From contig NC_087173.1 in the NCBI RefSeq assembly GCF_035594125.1, positions 17,687,723 to 17,751,722 of the forward strand: 64,000 bases of DNA. Reading direction: 5' to 3'. A program made the position numbers and the translations under genes. Shown in pieces: positions 1 to 31,259 of this stretch; positions within the stretch are counted from its first letter, which is position 1, and the number at the start of each line of letters is the position of its first letter. The notes beneath the pieces were generated by a model. That model was not told the DNA's origin. It did not search any database and saw nothing but the letters and a program-made list of their open reading frames with translations. Source of the DNA: Scylla paramamosain. Its lineage: Eukaryota > Arthropoda > Malacostraca > Decapoda > Portunidae.

Positions 1-58
<58 letters not shown>

Positions 59-79
59 GTTATTATTGATACTACTACG

Positions 80-130
<51 letters not shown>
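1..130. repeat. (TTA)n then (TAC)n microsatellites
   Basis: Trinucleotide arrays: about 60 nt of TTA followed by about 60 nt of ACT/TAC. Confidence 0.95.
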
Positions 131-131
<1 letters not shown>

Positions 132-239
132 AACAAGTGGTATCATGCCCCGCAGGTAATTAATAGGGATGTTCAATGTAATACTTAGCGTAGGTAGAGG
201 AAGCCCACACAGTAGGTACACAATAAACAACGAAAATTC

Positions 240-610
240 TGGAAGGTTCAGGATACGAGAAAAGATTTAGGAGTCATAGTTCGCTCTGAACTCCGTCTAA
301 GAAGGTAATGCATAGAGGCCAGAAACACGGCAAATAGAGTATTAGGATTGATTTTAAGGAGTGTTAAAAGTAGAAGGTCCGAATTAATATTAAAGTTATA
401 CTTGGCGCTGGTCAGACCTCATCTAGACTACGCTGTGCAGTTCTGGTCCCCCACATTATAGGAAGGATATAGATCTATTATAATCAGTACAGAGGAGAAT
501 GACTAAAAGGATACAGGGGATGAGGAGTGTTCCTTACGAGGCGAGACTGAAACTGCTAATTTACATTGTTTGGAGAGACGTAGGTTAAGAAGGGACTTGA
601 TAGAAATAAA
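240..610 (+). mobile_element. CR1/L2-like non-LTR retroelement, 3' part of reverse transcriptase ORF
   Basis: Reading through a few stops gives the block RKDLGVIVRSELRL, then ANRVLGLI, LVRPHLDYAVQFWSP and LERRRLRRDLIE. This order is typical of the region after the catalytic reverse transcriptase motifs in CR1/L2-type elements. It carries in-frame stops and is a dead fragment. Confidence 0.75.
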
Positions 611-2335
611 AACAAGAATATGAAAGAATTTTGGAAGGAGGTTAAGCAACAGTCTAATAAAATAAAGTGGTCTAATATTATTGACGGTGAAAATTATATT
701 GATAATATTTTTGAAATGTTTAGTAACATATTTCTGAATGGTGGTAACAATGATTGTACAACAGATAAGAAAGATGAGGAGGATCTTTTAAATAAACTGA
801 AAGTTGTATGAAATGAAAAAGAGAAATTAGATATGAAAACCTCGCCTGAAACATTAAAAATGTATATTAAGAAACTTAACGACGGAGTGGCCATGATGGC
901 ACTCACTCTCACTCTGTTGTTGAGGCATGCACCATATGCTTATTTTAATGAATTTATCTATTTTTTTTTTTTATGAATGCTTGTTTTACTCACTTTTATA
1001 TTCCTATGGAGTTACTAAAGGGTGATATTAACCGTTTTATGAAGGACGTCAAGGGTAATGCTGGTGACCCTGCCAATAACAGACCGGGCACGCCGTCTTT
1101 TTGTTTGGTGAAGCTTTTTGAGATGCATTTTTTAGATATTTTAGAAGATTTTAAATTTCTTATTTTATTTTATAGAGTTGGGTTTTACTAAACATATGTC
1201 GAGAAATGATGCATATTTTTTTTTACAGAGCTGTGTGTAGCTCCTTACACTGAAAGAAATGGTGAGGCATTTGGTGCTTCTATACAGCTTTCCAAAGCCT
1301 TTGATAAAGTTACTCACCATCTCTCAGGTGACCTGTTGATAGGAAGAAATATTCCACCTGGTATTGTATTTAATCTTATCACTTATCTAAGGAAAAAAAA
1401 AAAAAGGAAAAAAAAAAAAACAAGAGTTGTATGGAATGAAAAGAAGGAAAATTATTTCTACATTAATGCAGGTCTACGGCATTTGTTTAATTTGTATATT
1501 GATGATGTGATTAGAACTATTTCCATAAAGAATATCGGATGCCAACTGGGTACATTAAGAATGAATATAATTGCATATGCAGATGACATTGTTATATTGT
1601 CTGATACACGGGGAGACCTTGAATCCTTATTGCAGACATGTGAACACAGAGTAAGAGCTATAAAGTTGGAGATCAATGCCTCTTTATCAAAGTGTATTGT
1701 TTTTCACAGTAAGACTAAAATTACAACTAACGACAGTTGTGTAATCAGACAACATGAAATAGTGTGTTGCCTGATATATCTGGCACACTGGGCAACCCAG
1801 AATTTTTGTAATAAAAGAGATGTAGAAATGAGATTAAATTCTTTTTATGCTAAATTTAATTGAGCATTCAGGAGGTTTAAGGGGACAAATGTTGAAGCAA
1901 TGTTATATTTATTTAAGTCATACTGTGTACCAGATTATGGATTACAATTATATAATAATGGAGTCACATTTTCTAGTAATATCTTAAAGACTATTGAGTC
2001 TGCATATGCAAGTGCCATGAAAAGATAAAGAAATGTTCAATTCATGATATTGCCCAACACTGTGCCTTGCTTTTATTGAAAAACCAGCAGCTTTGACACA
2101 AACTACATATCTTAAGCCTTTCAACAAGAAGAACTCTGCGATTTTTATTCTTAATAAGGCCATGTTTTTAATAATTTTCGAATTATTTTAAGAAAACATA
2201 TCTAGTTGAATTTCTAAATTATGATACTGATATTATTTCAGCACGAATCAGTTGTGTGCAAATTCATGAACCCAGTACAGGATTTCATGTGTGTGTAATG
2301 TACACCTTACTGTATGTTATGAAATAAAGAATGAT
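611..2335 (+). mobile_element. Degenerate non-LTR retrotransposon, reverse transcriptase region
   Basis: Pieces of a reverse transcriptase are readable in changing frames: FWKEV near 630, LSKAFDKVTH near 1290-1320 and AYADDIVILSD near 1574-1606, the last being the catalytic YADD box. A gap and an A-rich stretch (1392-1420) sit between the SKAFD and YADD blocks. The element seems to end near an AATAAA and TGA-rich tail at about 2320-2340. Clade not assigned. Confidence 0.7.
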
Positions 2336-2339
2336 GATA

Positions 2340-3176
2340 ATGATTACTGCTACTACTACTACTACTACTACTACTAATGTCCCCATAAAAAAATTATCTT
2401 TGTAAACTGAGACTTAAAAGAGGCGAAGAAAGAGGACTGGGAACACTCCTCCCTGCATTGTTGCTTCCCTCACGACAGATGTCATCTTGGTGAACTGACA
2501 AGTCTGCTACTGGTGCGTGCGTGAGTCACTTCACTGTACCGGAAATTGGCACCAGATCTGAAGTGACGAGGAAGTGTGACGCCAGAGATGGTCAACTTGA
2601 ATCGCCTTATCTTATCATCCAATGTCTTTCGCCATTCGTAAAGATACAATACAGAACGTGCCAAACATTCTCTAAAGGTATCGTCTCTCTCTTACCGGAT
2701 ATAAAGGAAGAAAGCAGTGATAAGTAGGGTAAATGAATAAATATTTGTAAAAGACGAAGGAAATAGTAGACGTATGGGTAGAAAGGATGATAAATTCCAG
2801 GAAACATAGATGTTTGATTTTTAATCCCCGACTGATAGGCGATTAGATTACACACGTGTGGCCTTTGAATACAGCGGGCCTCCACATAGCGTCTAACTCC
2901 GCCGCGGGAACAAGCAAACGGACTGAACGAACACGAACTGCAGGAACACAAAAGTTTGACGCCTTCTAAACTTAACGCACTGAAGCGAAATAGACGAAAG
3001 AAAGTTATTTGACAGAGAAAAAGAGAGAGAAAGTAAAAAAAAAAAAGTAAAATGTAAGAACATCAAGAAGCGTGGTATTAGTGCGTTGCTGTGTTGTCAT
3101 TAAAAAAGCAATAGTACAGTCGGTGCGTTAGTGTTTGAAGCACCTGCTGTCCTGTCCCGCCTCCCCCTCCGCCACC
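2340..3176 (+). promoter_or_regulatory. Upstream region of innexin A, duplicated upstream of B
   Basis: The stretch between the (TAC)n repeat and the innexin A start is matched by 22140-22943 upstream of B with only small differences. It probably holds the promoter and 5' UTR of both. I see no convincing TATA box or initiator, so the transcription start is not placed. Confidence 0.45.
2345..2377. repeat. (TAC)n microsatellite at the left edge of duplication unit A
   Basis: Short TAC array. The matching B unit edge (22140-22156) is also preceded by TAC repeats, so the duplication boundary lies in or near these arrays. Confidence 0.85.
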
Positions 3177-14881
<11,705 letters not shown>

Positions 14882-15189
14882 GAATCACCTGCGCTATCTA
14901 CCTCTAGGTCTTGCCTACCACTGATGGAACAAGGGGCAGTGCTCGGTCACACCATTGAAAAACAGCAGTATTATCCATAGAAATATGAACATCTGACATT
15001 TCATGGATTTTATAGATTACAAGAGACAAGTCGTACACAGAAAAATGCACAATACATGAGAGACAAGGGTGAGGTACATTTCATATCTTTAATTAACTCT
15101 TTGACTACTATATGGTACACCTTTCCTTTATTACTAATAAGTCTGAGACAGCTTTACTTGTTCTACAACAACCTGTAATCTTTAAACCG

Positions 15190-15195
15190 AATAAA
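15190..15195 (+). terminator. Possible poly(A) signal of innexin A
   Basis: AATAAA about 310 nt after the innexin A stop, in DNA homologous to 29250-29660 downstream of B. The B copy reads gataaacag here, so use as a shared signal is doubtful. Confidence 0.25.
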
Positions 15196-15509
15196 AACAG
15201 CAAAATCTATTCTTTTTATTCCCCTCCTTTCTTGCAGATGCTTACGGAGATCGCATGCATTACTTCTGGTGGTGTCAATTGTTTGGTATCGCAGTGAAAG
15301 AATTTAATTGAGAAGAATACAGGTCCAGTCACTTGTAACTTTCGCCAGCGGTGGGACAAGCTCTGTTGCGGCATTACATTGTTTGAAGAATTCATGGTAT
15401 TTATTCTTTTTAATGGTACCGGAAAAACACGATGACGAGTTGCGAGCAAAACGAGCTACGAACAGCCTTTCAGAACGCAGTAGGCACCTGCCGAAACGAT
15501 AATTACTCC

Positions 15510-16533
15510 CAGTGAGGTCTAAAGCACTGAGTCAGGGGGTGCTATGAACTTATTATTAAACCCAGCTGTGACCTCACTGAATGTTTCCCTTTGTCTCACA
15601 ACACAAAGGGGCAGTCACAGCCTGCCCTCTAAAGACAACCTTCTTCCTTCACACAAAACTACAAGCACCTAATAACACACACACATCCTGCACTCAAAAA
15701 TTCAAAATTATCATGGCGACTCTTACACCAGCCTCGGAGTCCCCATCTGGGGAGGAGACCACAAATGTCCCCAGGTCGGACTGCTCTTCTGATAACGACC
15801 CTAAGTGTCTTGACACCCCCCTTAACTTTTTCTTCATTAACTTCTGCACCATTCGCGGTCTTAGATCTAATTTTCAATCTATAGAACACCACCTCTTCTC
15901 TTCTAAACCTCATCTTCTTTTCCTCATTGAAACACAGGTGTCTGAGGCAACTGACAGTAGCCCCTTTTCTGTTCCCTCCTACTTTCTCTATCCTCATTTT
16001 TAATCCAAAGCTAGATGTTGCATTTATATGCGCAACGAGTTCACTTGCCCTCGTGTCCACGCTCTTGAATCTTCCAAGTTTTCCACCATCTGGCTACGAC
16101 TACAGAATCACTCTCAAACTAAATTTATCTGTGCTGTATACCTCTCACCTAACTCCTCTGACTATAAGAAATTCTTTGACTAGTTAACTTCCAAAGTGGA
16201 GCACATTCTGACTCTTCCCTTTTGCAGAGATCTCCATTCTTGGAGACTTCAATGTTCACCACCAGCTTTGGCTTTCCTCTCCCTTCATTGACCATCCTCG
16301 TGAACTAGCCTTCAACTTTGCTATCCTCCATGACCTAGAGCAATTGGTGCAACACCCTACTCGTATTCCTGACCATCTTGGAGATACGCCCAACATTTTT
16401 TACCTTTTCTTAACCTCTAATCCTTCTGCTTATACTGTCACCCTCTCTTCTCCGTTGGACTCCTCCAATCACAATCCCATATCTGTATCTTGTCCTATCG
16501 CGTCTATCCCTTCTCAGGATCCCCCTAAGTGGA
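15510..16533 (+). mobile_element. Jockey-like element, endonuclease part only
   Basis: An ATG at 15713 opens a frame that runs into an APE-type endonuclease: FFINFCTIRGLRSNFQSIEH, then LLFLIETQVSEA, and after frameshifts [12 protein letters not shown] and [13 protein letters not shown]. It stops abruptly after SQDPPKW at about 16533 and resumes as unrelated DNA shared with unit B. It has no reverse transcriptase. Absent from the B unit. Confidence 0.82.
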
Positions 16534-16554
16534 TAGTTACCTGATCCATAAGGG

Positions 16555-17300
16555 AATGTACAGTACTTCTGTTACATAAAAAAGGAAAAATTTGGGTATT
16601 ATACTGACATGTGGAATCTGGTATGTTTGAGATAATGAGTGCACTAATTAAATGCCACTCTAGTTCAATGTATGAGTACCTCTTCTGCATAAAAAAAAAA
16701 GGAGAAATAAGGTTCTATTATTGAAACATGGAATTTCATATGTTAAGGTCTTTTTAAGATAATAAATGCACTAATTAAACTACACTTTAGTGAAATATAC
16801 GTCTTCTACATAAAAAAAAAAAAAAAAGAAAGAAAAGGAGAAATAGGGGTATCATCTTACTGCAACATGGAATATGAAATGTTAGGGTAAGGTCTTTTAG
16901 AGATTTTTTTTTTATTTTTTTATTCAGTTTTACGTCCGCTTTCCCAAGTTTTATCATGGCCAGGACGGTGCTTCCTAATGAAGGACTTTGGTTTAGGGAT
17001 TTGGGAACTGTTGCCCGAGCGGATGCCCTTCCTACCCTCGGACCGTGGCCAGGATTCAAACCATTATTCCTGAATACCTCTCGGCCTCCAAAGCGCGCAC
17101 GGACCCACTGAGATAGTAAGTGTACGAATTAAACTGGACTGAAGCGAAATGTACTTCTACATAAAGTAAATAAATAAATAAATAAATAAATGAACAAATA
17201 AATAAATAAATATATAGATAATAAAAAGGAAAATTAGGAGTATTGTCTGTTACTGAAATGTTAAGTTAATTTCTTTTAAGGAGCAGTAAGTGAACGGGTT
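16555..17300. repeat. ~125-nt tandem repeat downstream of innexin A
   Basis: About four units, each with an A tract, GGAGAAATAGGGG, ACATGGAAT, TGTTAAGGTCTTTT, GTGCACTAATTAAACT and CTTCTACATA. It is interrupted by a SINE at 16928-17112. Two or three units of the same family are at 30190-30880 in unit B. Confidence 0.75.
16928..17112 (-). mobile_element. tRNA-derived SINE, copy 2
   Basis: Minus-strand SINE with its A-rich tail at the left end (T tract near 16910-16920 on +) and a B-box-like GGTTTGAATCCTGG near 17055. Orthologous to the copy at 30494-30700. Confidence 0.75.
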
Positions 17301-17348
17301 AACCGTGATTAACAGATCGTCACTGCAAACCCACACTACGTTTTGAAA

Positions 17349-17408
<60 letters not shown>

Positions 17409-17775
17409 CAGATAAAGCGGGAACTTTTATTTATCTATTCATTTATTTACTCATTCTTTCTTTCAGGTTTCTCTAATTCCTGAGTAGGTTATCAATCATT
17501 CCGCGCGCTGATTGGCGCTCGCTTTAAACGCTTCATCCGCTTCATTCGCTTCAGTATCATTTTGCAAACTTTAGTATGTTATAATGGAAAGTTAATGAAT
17601 TCATACCTTTCTGGCCTTTTCCGTATTCGTACCTGCCACATTTGCACAATTCACCTTTTTAAAATAAAGTGAAACAATCAAAATATCACACAACGAACAG
17701 CAAGACGGCTGGGCTGAAATAAGACTTCTCTGCGCTTATCCACTTTCAAACAGACTAAAATCACAACACTAATTG

Positions 17776-18407
17776 TTACCGCCAAGCGGGTGAAAGAAGT
17801 TGTTGTTGTGCAAGCGAGTTTATTAATGAGAAAAGAAAGAACCTGGAGGTCAGGCCGAGGACCAAGACGAGGCCTAAGTCAGCGAATTCCTTGTATGGTC
17901 GGTGTTGAGGTAGTGTTGATGTAAGGAGATGAAGGATGCTTGTTATGACATGAGGCTAAGATGAGGCCGGCCTTATCGCCGTCGCTAATGGATAACGATG
18001 GACAGGATAGGAACCCAGACAGTAACTGATAACAATAGGGACACTTTGCTGAGGACACTCGTGCAGGGAGGACGTGTGTTGCTGCACAGACAGAAGTAGA
18101 TAGACTTACCAAGAACACCTGTCAGAAAGGGCGTGCGCGTTACTTAACGATTACCCCAAGACCCAAACACGTAAGTGTAACAACTGTCTGTGTAAGAATA
18201 CATTATCCTATAAGTAACGTGCAGAATCATACCTGTATTACACAAATTATTCAATCAAAATATTGTCTATGATTATTAATGTATGTTCTCAGGTTTTGAC
18301 CGAATTCAAGCGGATCCAACCGGATCCAATCGGATTCAATCGGATTCAATAAACGATTCATGTCATCATGTGGGTCTGAAACAACCTTCGCCGCCTGCTG
18401 GCGGTAA
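17776..18407. mobile_element. 632-nt insertion with TTACCGCCA terminal inverted repeats
   Basis: Begins TTACCGCCA and ends TGGCGGTAA inside a satellite monomer. Unit B has the uninterrupted monomer near 31395-31405. No transposase is visible; flanks suggest only a 3-8 nt imperfect target duplication. It holds a 10-nt tandem array (18299-18350). Confidence 0.65.
18299..18350. repeat. 10-nt tandem array, CGGATTCAAT type, about 5 copies
   Basis: Consecutive decamers CGAATTCAAG, CGGATCCAAC, CGGATCCAAT, CGGATTCAAT, CGGATTCAAT inside the 632-nt insertion. Confidence 0.85.
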
Positions 18408-18639
18408 TACTACTCGCACACACTTATCTTCACCGTTTTAAACAGCCTAAAATAATAAAAAAAATATCAGTCAACGAACAACAACACTACTGGGCTGAAA
18501 TAAAATCTCACTTTAATTACGGATTTTCGAACGAACTTAATATTTAAAATTACACAATTATCATCACCTTAAATAGATTGAAATAATCAAAATATCACAC
18601 AACGAACAATAACACTTATCTGAAATCATAAAACTACAT

Positions 18640-20590
18640 CACACTAGCCAAAAACTCCTTCATTAATAGAAAAAGTCAAAATCTTTCAAAATCTAATTCA
18701 CCTCGTGACTTCTGGCTCCTAGAAAAAAAAATAAAATAAATAATAATAATAATAAATAAATAAATAAAAAAAACATCTCCAATAACTTTGCTTCTTCATC
18801 TTTCCCTCCTTTATTTCAACCTGATGGCACCACTGCTATCTCACCTATTTCTAAAGTTGAACTCTTCGTCTTCGCTCAAACCTTTGCTAAAAACTCTACC
18901 TTGGGTGATTCAGAGCTTATTTTTCCCTCTCCTCCACCTTCTGACTATTTCATGCTACCTATTAAAATTCTTCACAGTGATGTTTTCCATGCCCTCGTCG
19001 GCCTAAACCCTCGGAAAGCATATGGACCTGACGGGGTCCCTCCTATTGTTCTCCGAAATTGTGCCTCCGTGGTTGCTCCCTGCCTAGTCAAACTCTTTTA
19101 AATCTGTTTATTAACATCTACCTTTCCTTCTTGCAGGAAGTTTGCCTACATTCAACCTGTTCCTAAAAAGGGTGACTGTTCTAATTCCTCAAACTACTCT
19201 CCTATTGCTTCAATTACCTGCCTATCTAAAAATTTTGAATCTGTCCTCAACAGGAAGATTCTTAAACATCAATCACTTCACTTCTATCTGATCGCCAGTA
19301 TGGGTTCTGTCAAGACCGCTCTGCTGATCTTTTAGCTTTCCTTACTGAGTCTTGGTCATCCTGTTTTAGAGATTTTGGTGAAACTTTTGCTGTCGCCTTT
19401 GACATATCAAAAGCTTTTGATAGAGTCTGGCACAAAGTTTTGATATCCAAACTACCCTCCTATGGCTTCTATCCTTCTTTCTGTAACTTCATCTAAAGTT
19501 TCCTTTCCAACCGTTCTATTGTTGTTGTGGTAGACTGTCACTGTTCTCTTAAATCTATTAACAGTGGTGTTCTTCAGGGTTTTGTCCTGTCACCCACTCT
19601 CTTTCTATTATTCATCAAAGATCTAAACCAATGTCGTATCCACTCTTACCCTGATGATACCACCCTGCATTTTTCCACGTCTTTTCATAGACGTTCAGCT
19701 CTTCAGGAAGTAAACAGCTCACGCAGGGAAGCCACAGAACGCCTTACTTCAGATCTCTTAAAAATTTCTGATTAGGGCAGAGCAAACTTGGTATTGTTTG
19801 ATGCCTCAAAAATTCAATTTCTGCATCAACTCGACACAACCTTCCAGACAACTATCCCCTCTTCTTCAATGACACTCAACTGTCCCCCTCTTCTACACTG
19901 AACATCCTCGGTCTGTCCTTTACTTATAATCTAAACTGGAAACTTCACATCTCATCTCCAGCTGAAATAGCTTCTATGAAGTTAGGCGTTCTGAGTCGTC
20001 TCCGCCAGTTTTTCTCACCCCGCCCCCCTGCTAATTCTGTACAATGGCCTTATCCGTCAATGTATAGAGTATGCTTCACATGTATGGGGGGTTCCACTCA
20101 TACCGCTCTTTTAGACAGGGTGAAATGAAAGCTTTTCATCTTATCAACTCATCTCCTCTAAATGACTGTCTTCAGCCTCTTTCTCATCACCGCAATGTTG
20201 CATCTCTTGTTATTTTCTATCGCTGTTTTCATCTCAACTACATGCCTCCCCTCCTCCTGCGGCCTGGTTGCACAAGACTTTCTTCTTTCTCTCATCGCTA
20301 GTCTGTCCACGTCTCTAATGCAAGAGTTAACCAATATTCATCATTCATCCCTTTGTCTGGTAAACTCTGCAACTCCCTGCCTGCTTCTGTATTTTCCTCT
20401 TCCTTTGACTTGAACTCTTTCAAGAGGAAGGTTTCAAGACACTTATCATGTAATTTTTGACTAACGCTTTTGGCTCTGTTCGGGGACCAGTACATTGGTG
20501 GGCCTTTTTTTTTTTTTAATTGCAGTTTTGTTTCCTTGGCCGGTGCCCCTCCTACATAAAAAAAAAAATAAATAAATAAATAAATAAATA
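18640..20590 (+). mobile_element. Jockey-like retrotransposon, 5'-truncated
   Basis: Second large copy of the family at 4772-6912, frameshifted. Blocks: FHALVGLNPRKAYGPDGVPP, VPKKGDCSNSSNYSPIA, FDISKAFDRVWHKVLISKLP, SGVLQGFVLSPTLFLLF, and a damaged catalytic box (YPDDTTLHFST near 19650) where A is replaced by P. The 3' end has TACATAAAAA and then (AAAT)n. Inserted in satellite-like DNA. Confidence 0.88.
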
Positions 20591-20656
20591 AATATCATAC
20601 ACTTATTCTTGCCTTAAATGCCTAAAATTATCAAAATATTACATAATATCAAACCA

Positions 20657-20704
<48 letters not shown>
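20657..20704. repeat. (TC)n microsatellite
   Basis: About 24 TC units. Confidence 0.95.
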
Positions 20705-20708
<4 letters not shown>

Positions 20709-20829
20709 GTTGTGGACACAGTGAAAGAATGAGGGGTCGCCGGTGGCATCCCTAAAGGGTGTCCTGCGCACCAACACTCTTTGTACACCAACACCAATCA
20801 CTAGCTGCACTTGTGATTCTTGACCTCTA

Positions 20830-20904
20830 TGATTGCAGCTGCTGCTACTACTACTGTGGCTACTGCTATTGCTGCTGCTGTTACTGCTACTGCTGCTGCT
20901 ACTG

Positions 20905-20961
<57 letters not shown>

Positions 20962-21062
20962 CTACTACTACTACTACTACGACTACTATTGCTACTACTA
21001 CTATTACTACTACTACTGCTGCTGTTGCTGCTGCTGCTTCTGCTACTGCTGCTACTATAATG
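20830..21062. repeat. (GCT)n/(ACT)n trinucleotide array
   Basis: Mixed GCT and ACT units, directly abutting the broken end of the jockey endonuclease fragment on its right. Confidence 0.93.
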
Positions 21063-21862
21063 GCTGCTACTAGCAGAAGCAAAACGCCAGAGCCACCTCC
21101 GCTTTGGGGGATCCTGAGGAGGGACTGGAACGACAGGACAAGATACAGATATAAGGTTGTGATCGGAGGAGCCCAACAGAAAAGATAGGGGGGGGCAACA
21201 TGAGCAGATGGATTAGAGGTGAGGAAAAGGTCAAGAATGTTCAGCACATCTCCAAGGTCAGGAATACGAGTAGGGTGTTGCACCAGTTGCTCTAGGTCGT
21301 GGGGGATAGCAAAGTTAAAGGATAGTTCACCAGGATGATCAATGAAGGGAAAGGAAAACCAAAGCTGGTGGTCTCCAAGAATAGAGATCTCCGTGAAAGG
21401 GATGAAAATTAGGATGTGCTCCACTTACGAATTTAAGTAATCAAAAATTTTTTTTTATAGTTAGAGGAGTTAGGTGAGAGGTATACAGCACATATAGATT
21501 TAGACTTATAGAGACTCAGTAGTCGTAGCCAGATGGTGGAAAATTCGGAAGACTCAAGAGCGTAGGCACGAGAGCAAGTCGTTGCGCACGTAGAAGCTTT
21601 GGACTGAAAATGAGGATAGAGAAAGTATTAGGGAACAGAAAAGGGGCTACTGTCAGTTGCCTCAGACACCAGTGTTTCAGTGAGGGAAAGAAGATGAGAT
21701 TTAGTGAGGAGAGGAGATGTTCTACAGACTGAAAATTAGTTTTAAGGCCGCGAATGTTGCAGAAGTTAATGAAGGAAAAATTGAAGGGGATGCCAAGACG
21801 TTTAGGATTGATACCAGAAGAGCAGTCAGACCTGGGGACATCTGTGGTCCCTCCAAAGACGG
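21063..21862 (-). mobile_element. Jockey-like endonuclease-only fragment, minus strand
   Basis: Complement gives [57 protein letters not shown] and LLRIPQSGG, i.e. the same region as 15713-16533, frameshifted. It also stops within about ten codons of the same place and passes into a trinucleotide array. Confidence 0.82.
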
Positions 21863-21864
21863 GG

Positions 21865-22155
21865 AATACTACTACTACTCCTCCTACCACTACTATTGCT
21901 TCTTCTACATATTACTATTGCTACTTCTACATATTATTATTACCACCAGCACCAACACCACCACCACCACTACTACTACTACTACTATTAATAATAATAA
22001 TAATACTGATACTACTACTACTACTAATACTATTACTACTATTATTTCTGCCACCGCTACTACTACTACTACTACTACTTCTATTTTTGCCACCGTTAAT
22101 ACTACTCCCATTACTACTACTACTACTACTACTATTATTGTTACTACTACTACTA
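21865..22155. repeat. (TAC)n/(TTA)n array at the left edge of duplication unit B
   Basis: Interrupted trinucleotide array immediately before the B copy of the innexin upstream region. Confidence 0.93.
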
Positions 22156-22943
22156 ATGTCCCCATAAAAAATGGCTTTGTAAACTGAGACTTAAAAGAGG
22201 CGAAGAAAGAGGACTGGGAACACTCCTCCCTGCATTGTTGCTTCCTTCACGACAGATGTCATCTTGGTGAACTGACAAGTCTGCTACTGGTGCGTGCGTG
22301 AGTCACTTCACTGCACCGGAAAGTGGCACCAGATCGGAAGTGACGAGGAAGTGTGACGCCAGAGATGGTCAACTTGAATCGTGTCCTATCTTATCGACTG
22401 TCTTTCGCCATTCCTAAAGATACAATACAGAACGTGCCAAACATTCTCTAAAGGTATCGTCTCTCTCTTACCGGATATAAAGCAAGAAAGCAGTGATAAG
22501 TGAGGATAAATAAAAAAATAAATATTTGTAAAAGACGAAGGAAATAGTAGACGTACTACGTGCATGAAAGATGGTAAATTCCAGTAAATTGGGCAACTCG
22601 ATTTTTATGTCCGACTGATAGCGATTAGATTACACAGGTGTGGCCTTTGAATACAGCGGGTCTCCACATAACGTTCAACTCCGCCGCGGGAACAAGCAAA
22701 CGACTGAACGAACACGAACTGCAGGAACACAAAAGTTTGACGCCTTCTAACCTTTACGCACTGAAGCGAAATAGACAATAGTTAGTTGACAGAAAGAGAC
22801 AAAGAAAGGGAAAGAGTAAGAACATAAAGTGAAAGACCATCAAGACGTGCGGCGTTAGTGCGTTGATGCGTTGTCATTAGAAAACAATAGTGTGTTAGTG
22901 TTTGAAGGGCCTGGTGTCCTGTCCCGCCTCACCCTCCGCTACC

Positions 22944-29240
<6,297 letters not shown>

Positions 29241-29884
29241 CATTATCGAGGAATAGGAGTCACCTTTGTTATCTACCTCCAGATCTTGCCCACCACTGAT
29301 AACGAGAGACAACACTCGGTCACACCACTGAAAACACACAGCAGCATTATCAATAGAAATCCGAACATCTGACATTTCATTGGTTTTATAGATTACAAGG
29401 GACAAGACATGAGTGATAAGCGGGAGATACATTTCATATTTTTAGTTAAACCCTTTGACTGCTAATTGGTACACCTTTCTTTTATTACTAAGCACTCTGA
29501 GACAGCTCTACTTTTTTTTTTTTTTCTACAGCAACCTGCAATCTTTAATTCGGATAAACAGTGCAAAATCTGTTCTTTTTATTCCCCTCCTTTCTTGCAG
29601 ATGCGTATAAGGATCGCATGCATTACATCCGGTAGTGTTAATTGTTTGGTATCGCAGTGAAAGGCTTTAATTAAGAATACAGGTCCAGTCCCTTGTAACT
29701 TTCGCCAGCGGTGGGACAAGCTCTGTCGCTGCATTACATTGTTTGAAGACAGCACGGTATTTATTCTTTTTAATGGTACCGGAAAAATACGATGACGAGT
29801 TGCCAGCAAAACGAGTTACGAACAGCCTTCCAGAACACAACTCCATCGGAAATCCAACACCCTCTGTATTCCGTATTCTGTCTG

Positions 29885-29968
29885 TATGTCCTTCTTCGTG
29901 GACCGGCACCTCAGTGGACTTATTTTTTTTATTGCAGTTTTTTGCCCTTCATTGCTGCCCCCTCCTAC

Positions 29969-30020
<52 letters not shown>
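29885..30020 (+). mobile_element. Jockey-like 3' end with (TAA)n tail
   Basis: GGACCGGCACCTCAGTGGACTT, a T tract, then CCTCCTACATAA running into (TAA)n to about 30020. Confidence 0.75.
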
Positions 30021-30024
<4 letters not shown>

Positions 30025-30328
30025 TAATAAAAATAAAGGTTTAATGAGGGTGCGGTACAGGTCGGTGAACTTTGTAAAAACTCACCAAGGAATCAAGGTG
30101 CGTCTGTGTGGGTGTGCCTGAGGATGTAAAGGACGAGGCGGGGCGTGAGCTGCGTATGTAGGAATGAGAAGGAATAAGAGATGAGATATACCTGATCCAT
30201 GAAGTAGTATACAGTACTTCTGCTACATGGAAAGAAAGAAAGAAAAAAAAAAAAAAATTGGGGTATTATGTTATACTGAAACGCGAGCTCTGATATGTTA
30301 AGATCTTTTTTGAGAAAATAACTAATCA

Positions 30329-30700
<372 letters not shown>

Positions 30701-30987
30701 AGTGAACGAATTCAACAGCACTGAAGCCAAATTTACTTCTACATTAAGCAAAAATAAATAAAATAAAATAAAATAATAATAATAATAATAATAAAAAGGA
30801 AAATTAGGGGTTCTATCTACTACTGAAACAAGGAGTCTAAAATGTTAAGTTAATTTCTCTCTAAGGGTAATAAGTGCACGAGCTGACCTGCACTGTAACG
30901 AATAACAGACTGCACTGCTCATAGAAAACGTAGAGTGCTTCGTGAGTAACATAGCGTCACAACAGATCCACACTACATCCTGAAACA

Positions 30988-30989
<2 letters not shown>

Positions 30990-31045
<56 letters not shown>
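30990..31045. repeat. (TC)n microsatellite
   Basis: About 28 TC units; orthologue of 17350-17404 in unit A. Confidence 0.95.
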
Positions 31046-31046
<1 letters not shown>

Positions 31047-31259
31047 AGTAACTGACAGAGCGAGAACTTTTATTTATTTGCTTATTTACTTGTTCCTTCT
31101 TTTTGGTTTCTTTAATTCTTGAGTAAGTTATCGATCACTCCACGGGTTAATTGGTGTTCGGTTTATCAGCTTCATCGAGTATCATTTTGCAAACTTTATC
31201 CTGTTACAGTGGAAAGTTAATCAGTTCATATTTTTCTGGCCTTCGCCGTGTGTTCGTAC

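Larger units (their letters stand above)
17640..18625. repeat. ~150-nt satellite-like monomers, unit A
   Basis: Monomers carry CAAAATATCACACAACGAACA, GGGCTGAAATAAAACCTCAC and CAAACAGACTAAAATC. Copies at about 17650-17775, 18420-18540 and 18550-18625, with a further piece at 20590-20650. They are split by the inverted-repeat element at 17776-18407 and by the jockey copy at 18640. Unit B has a more continuous run at 31270-31830. Confidence 0.75.
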
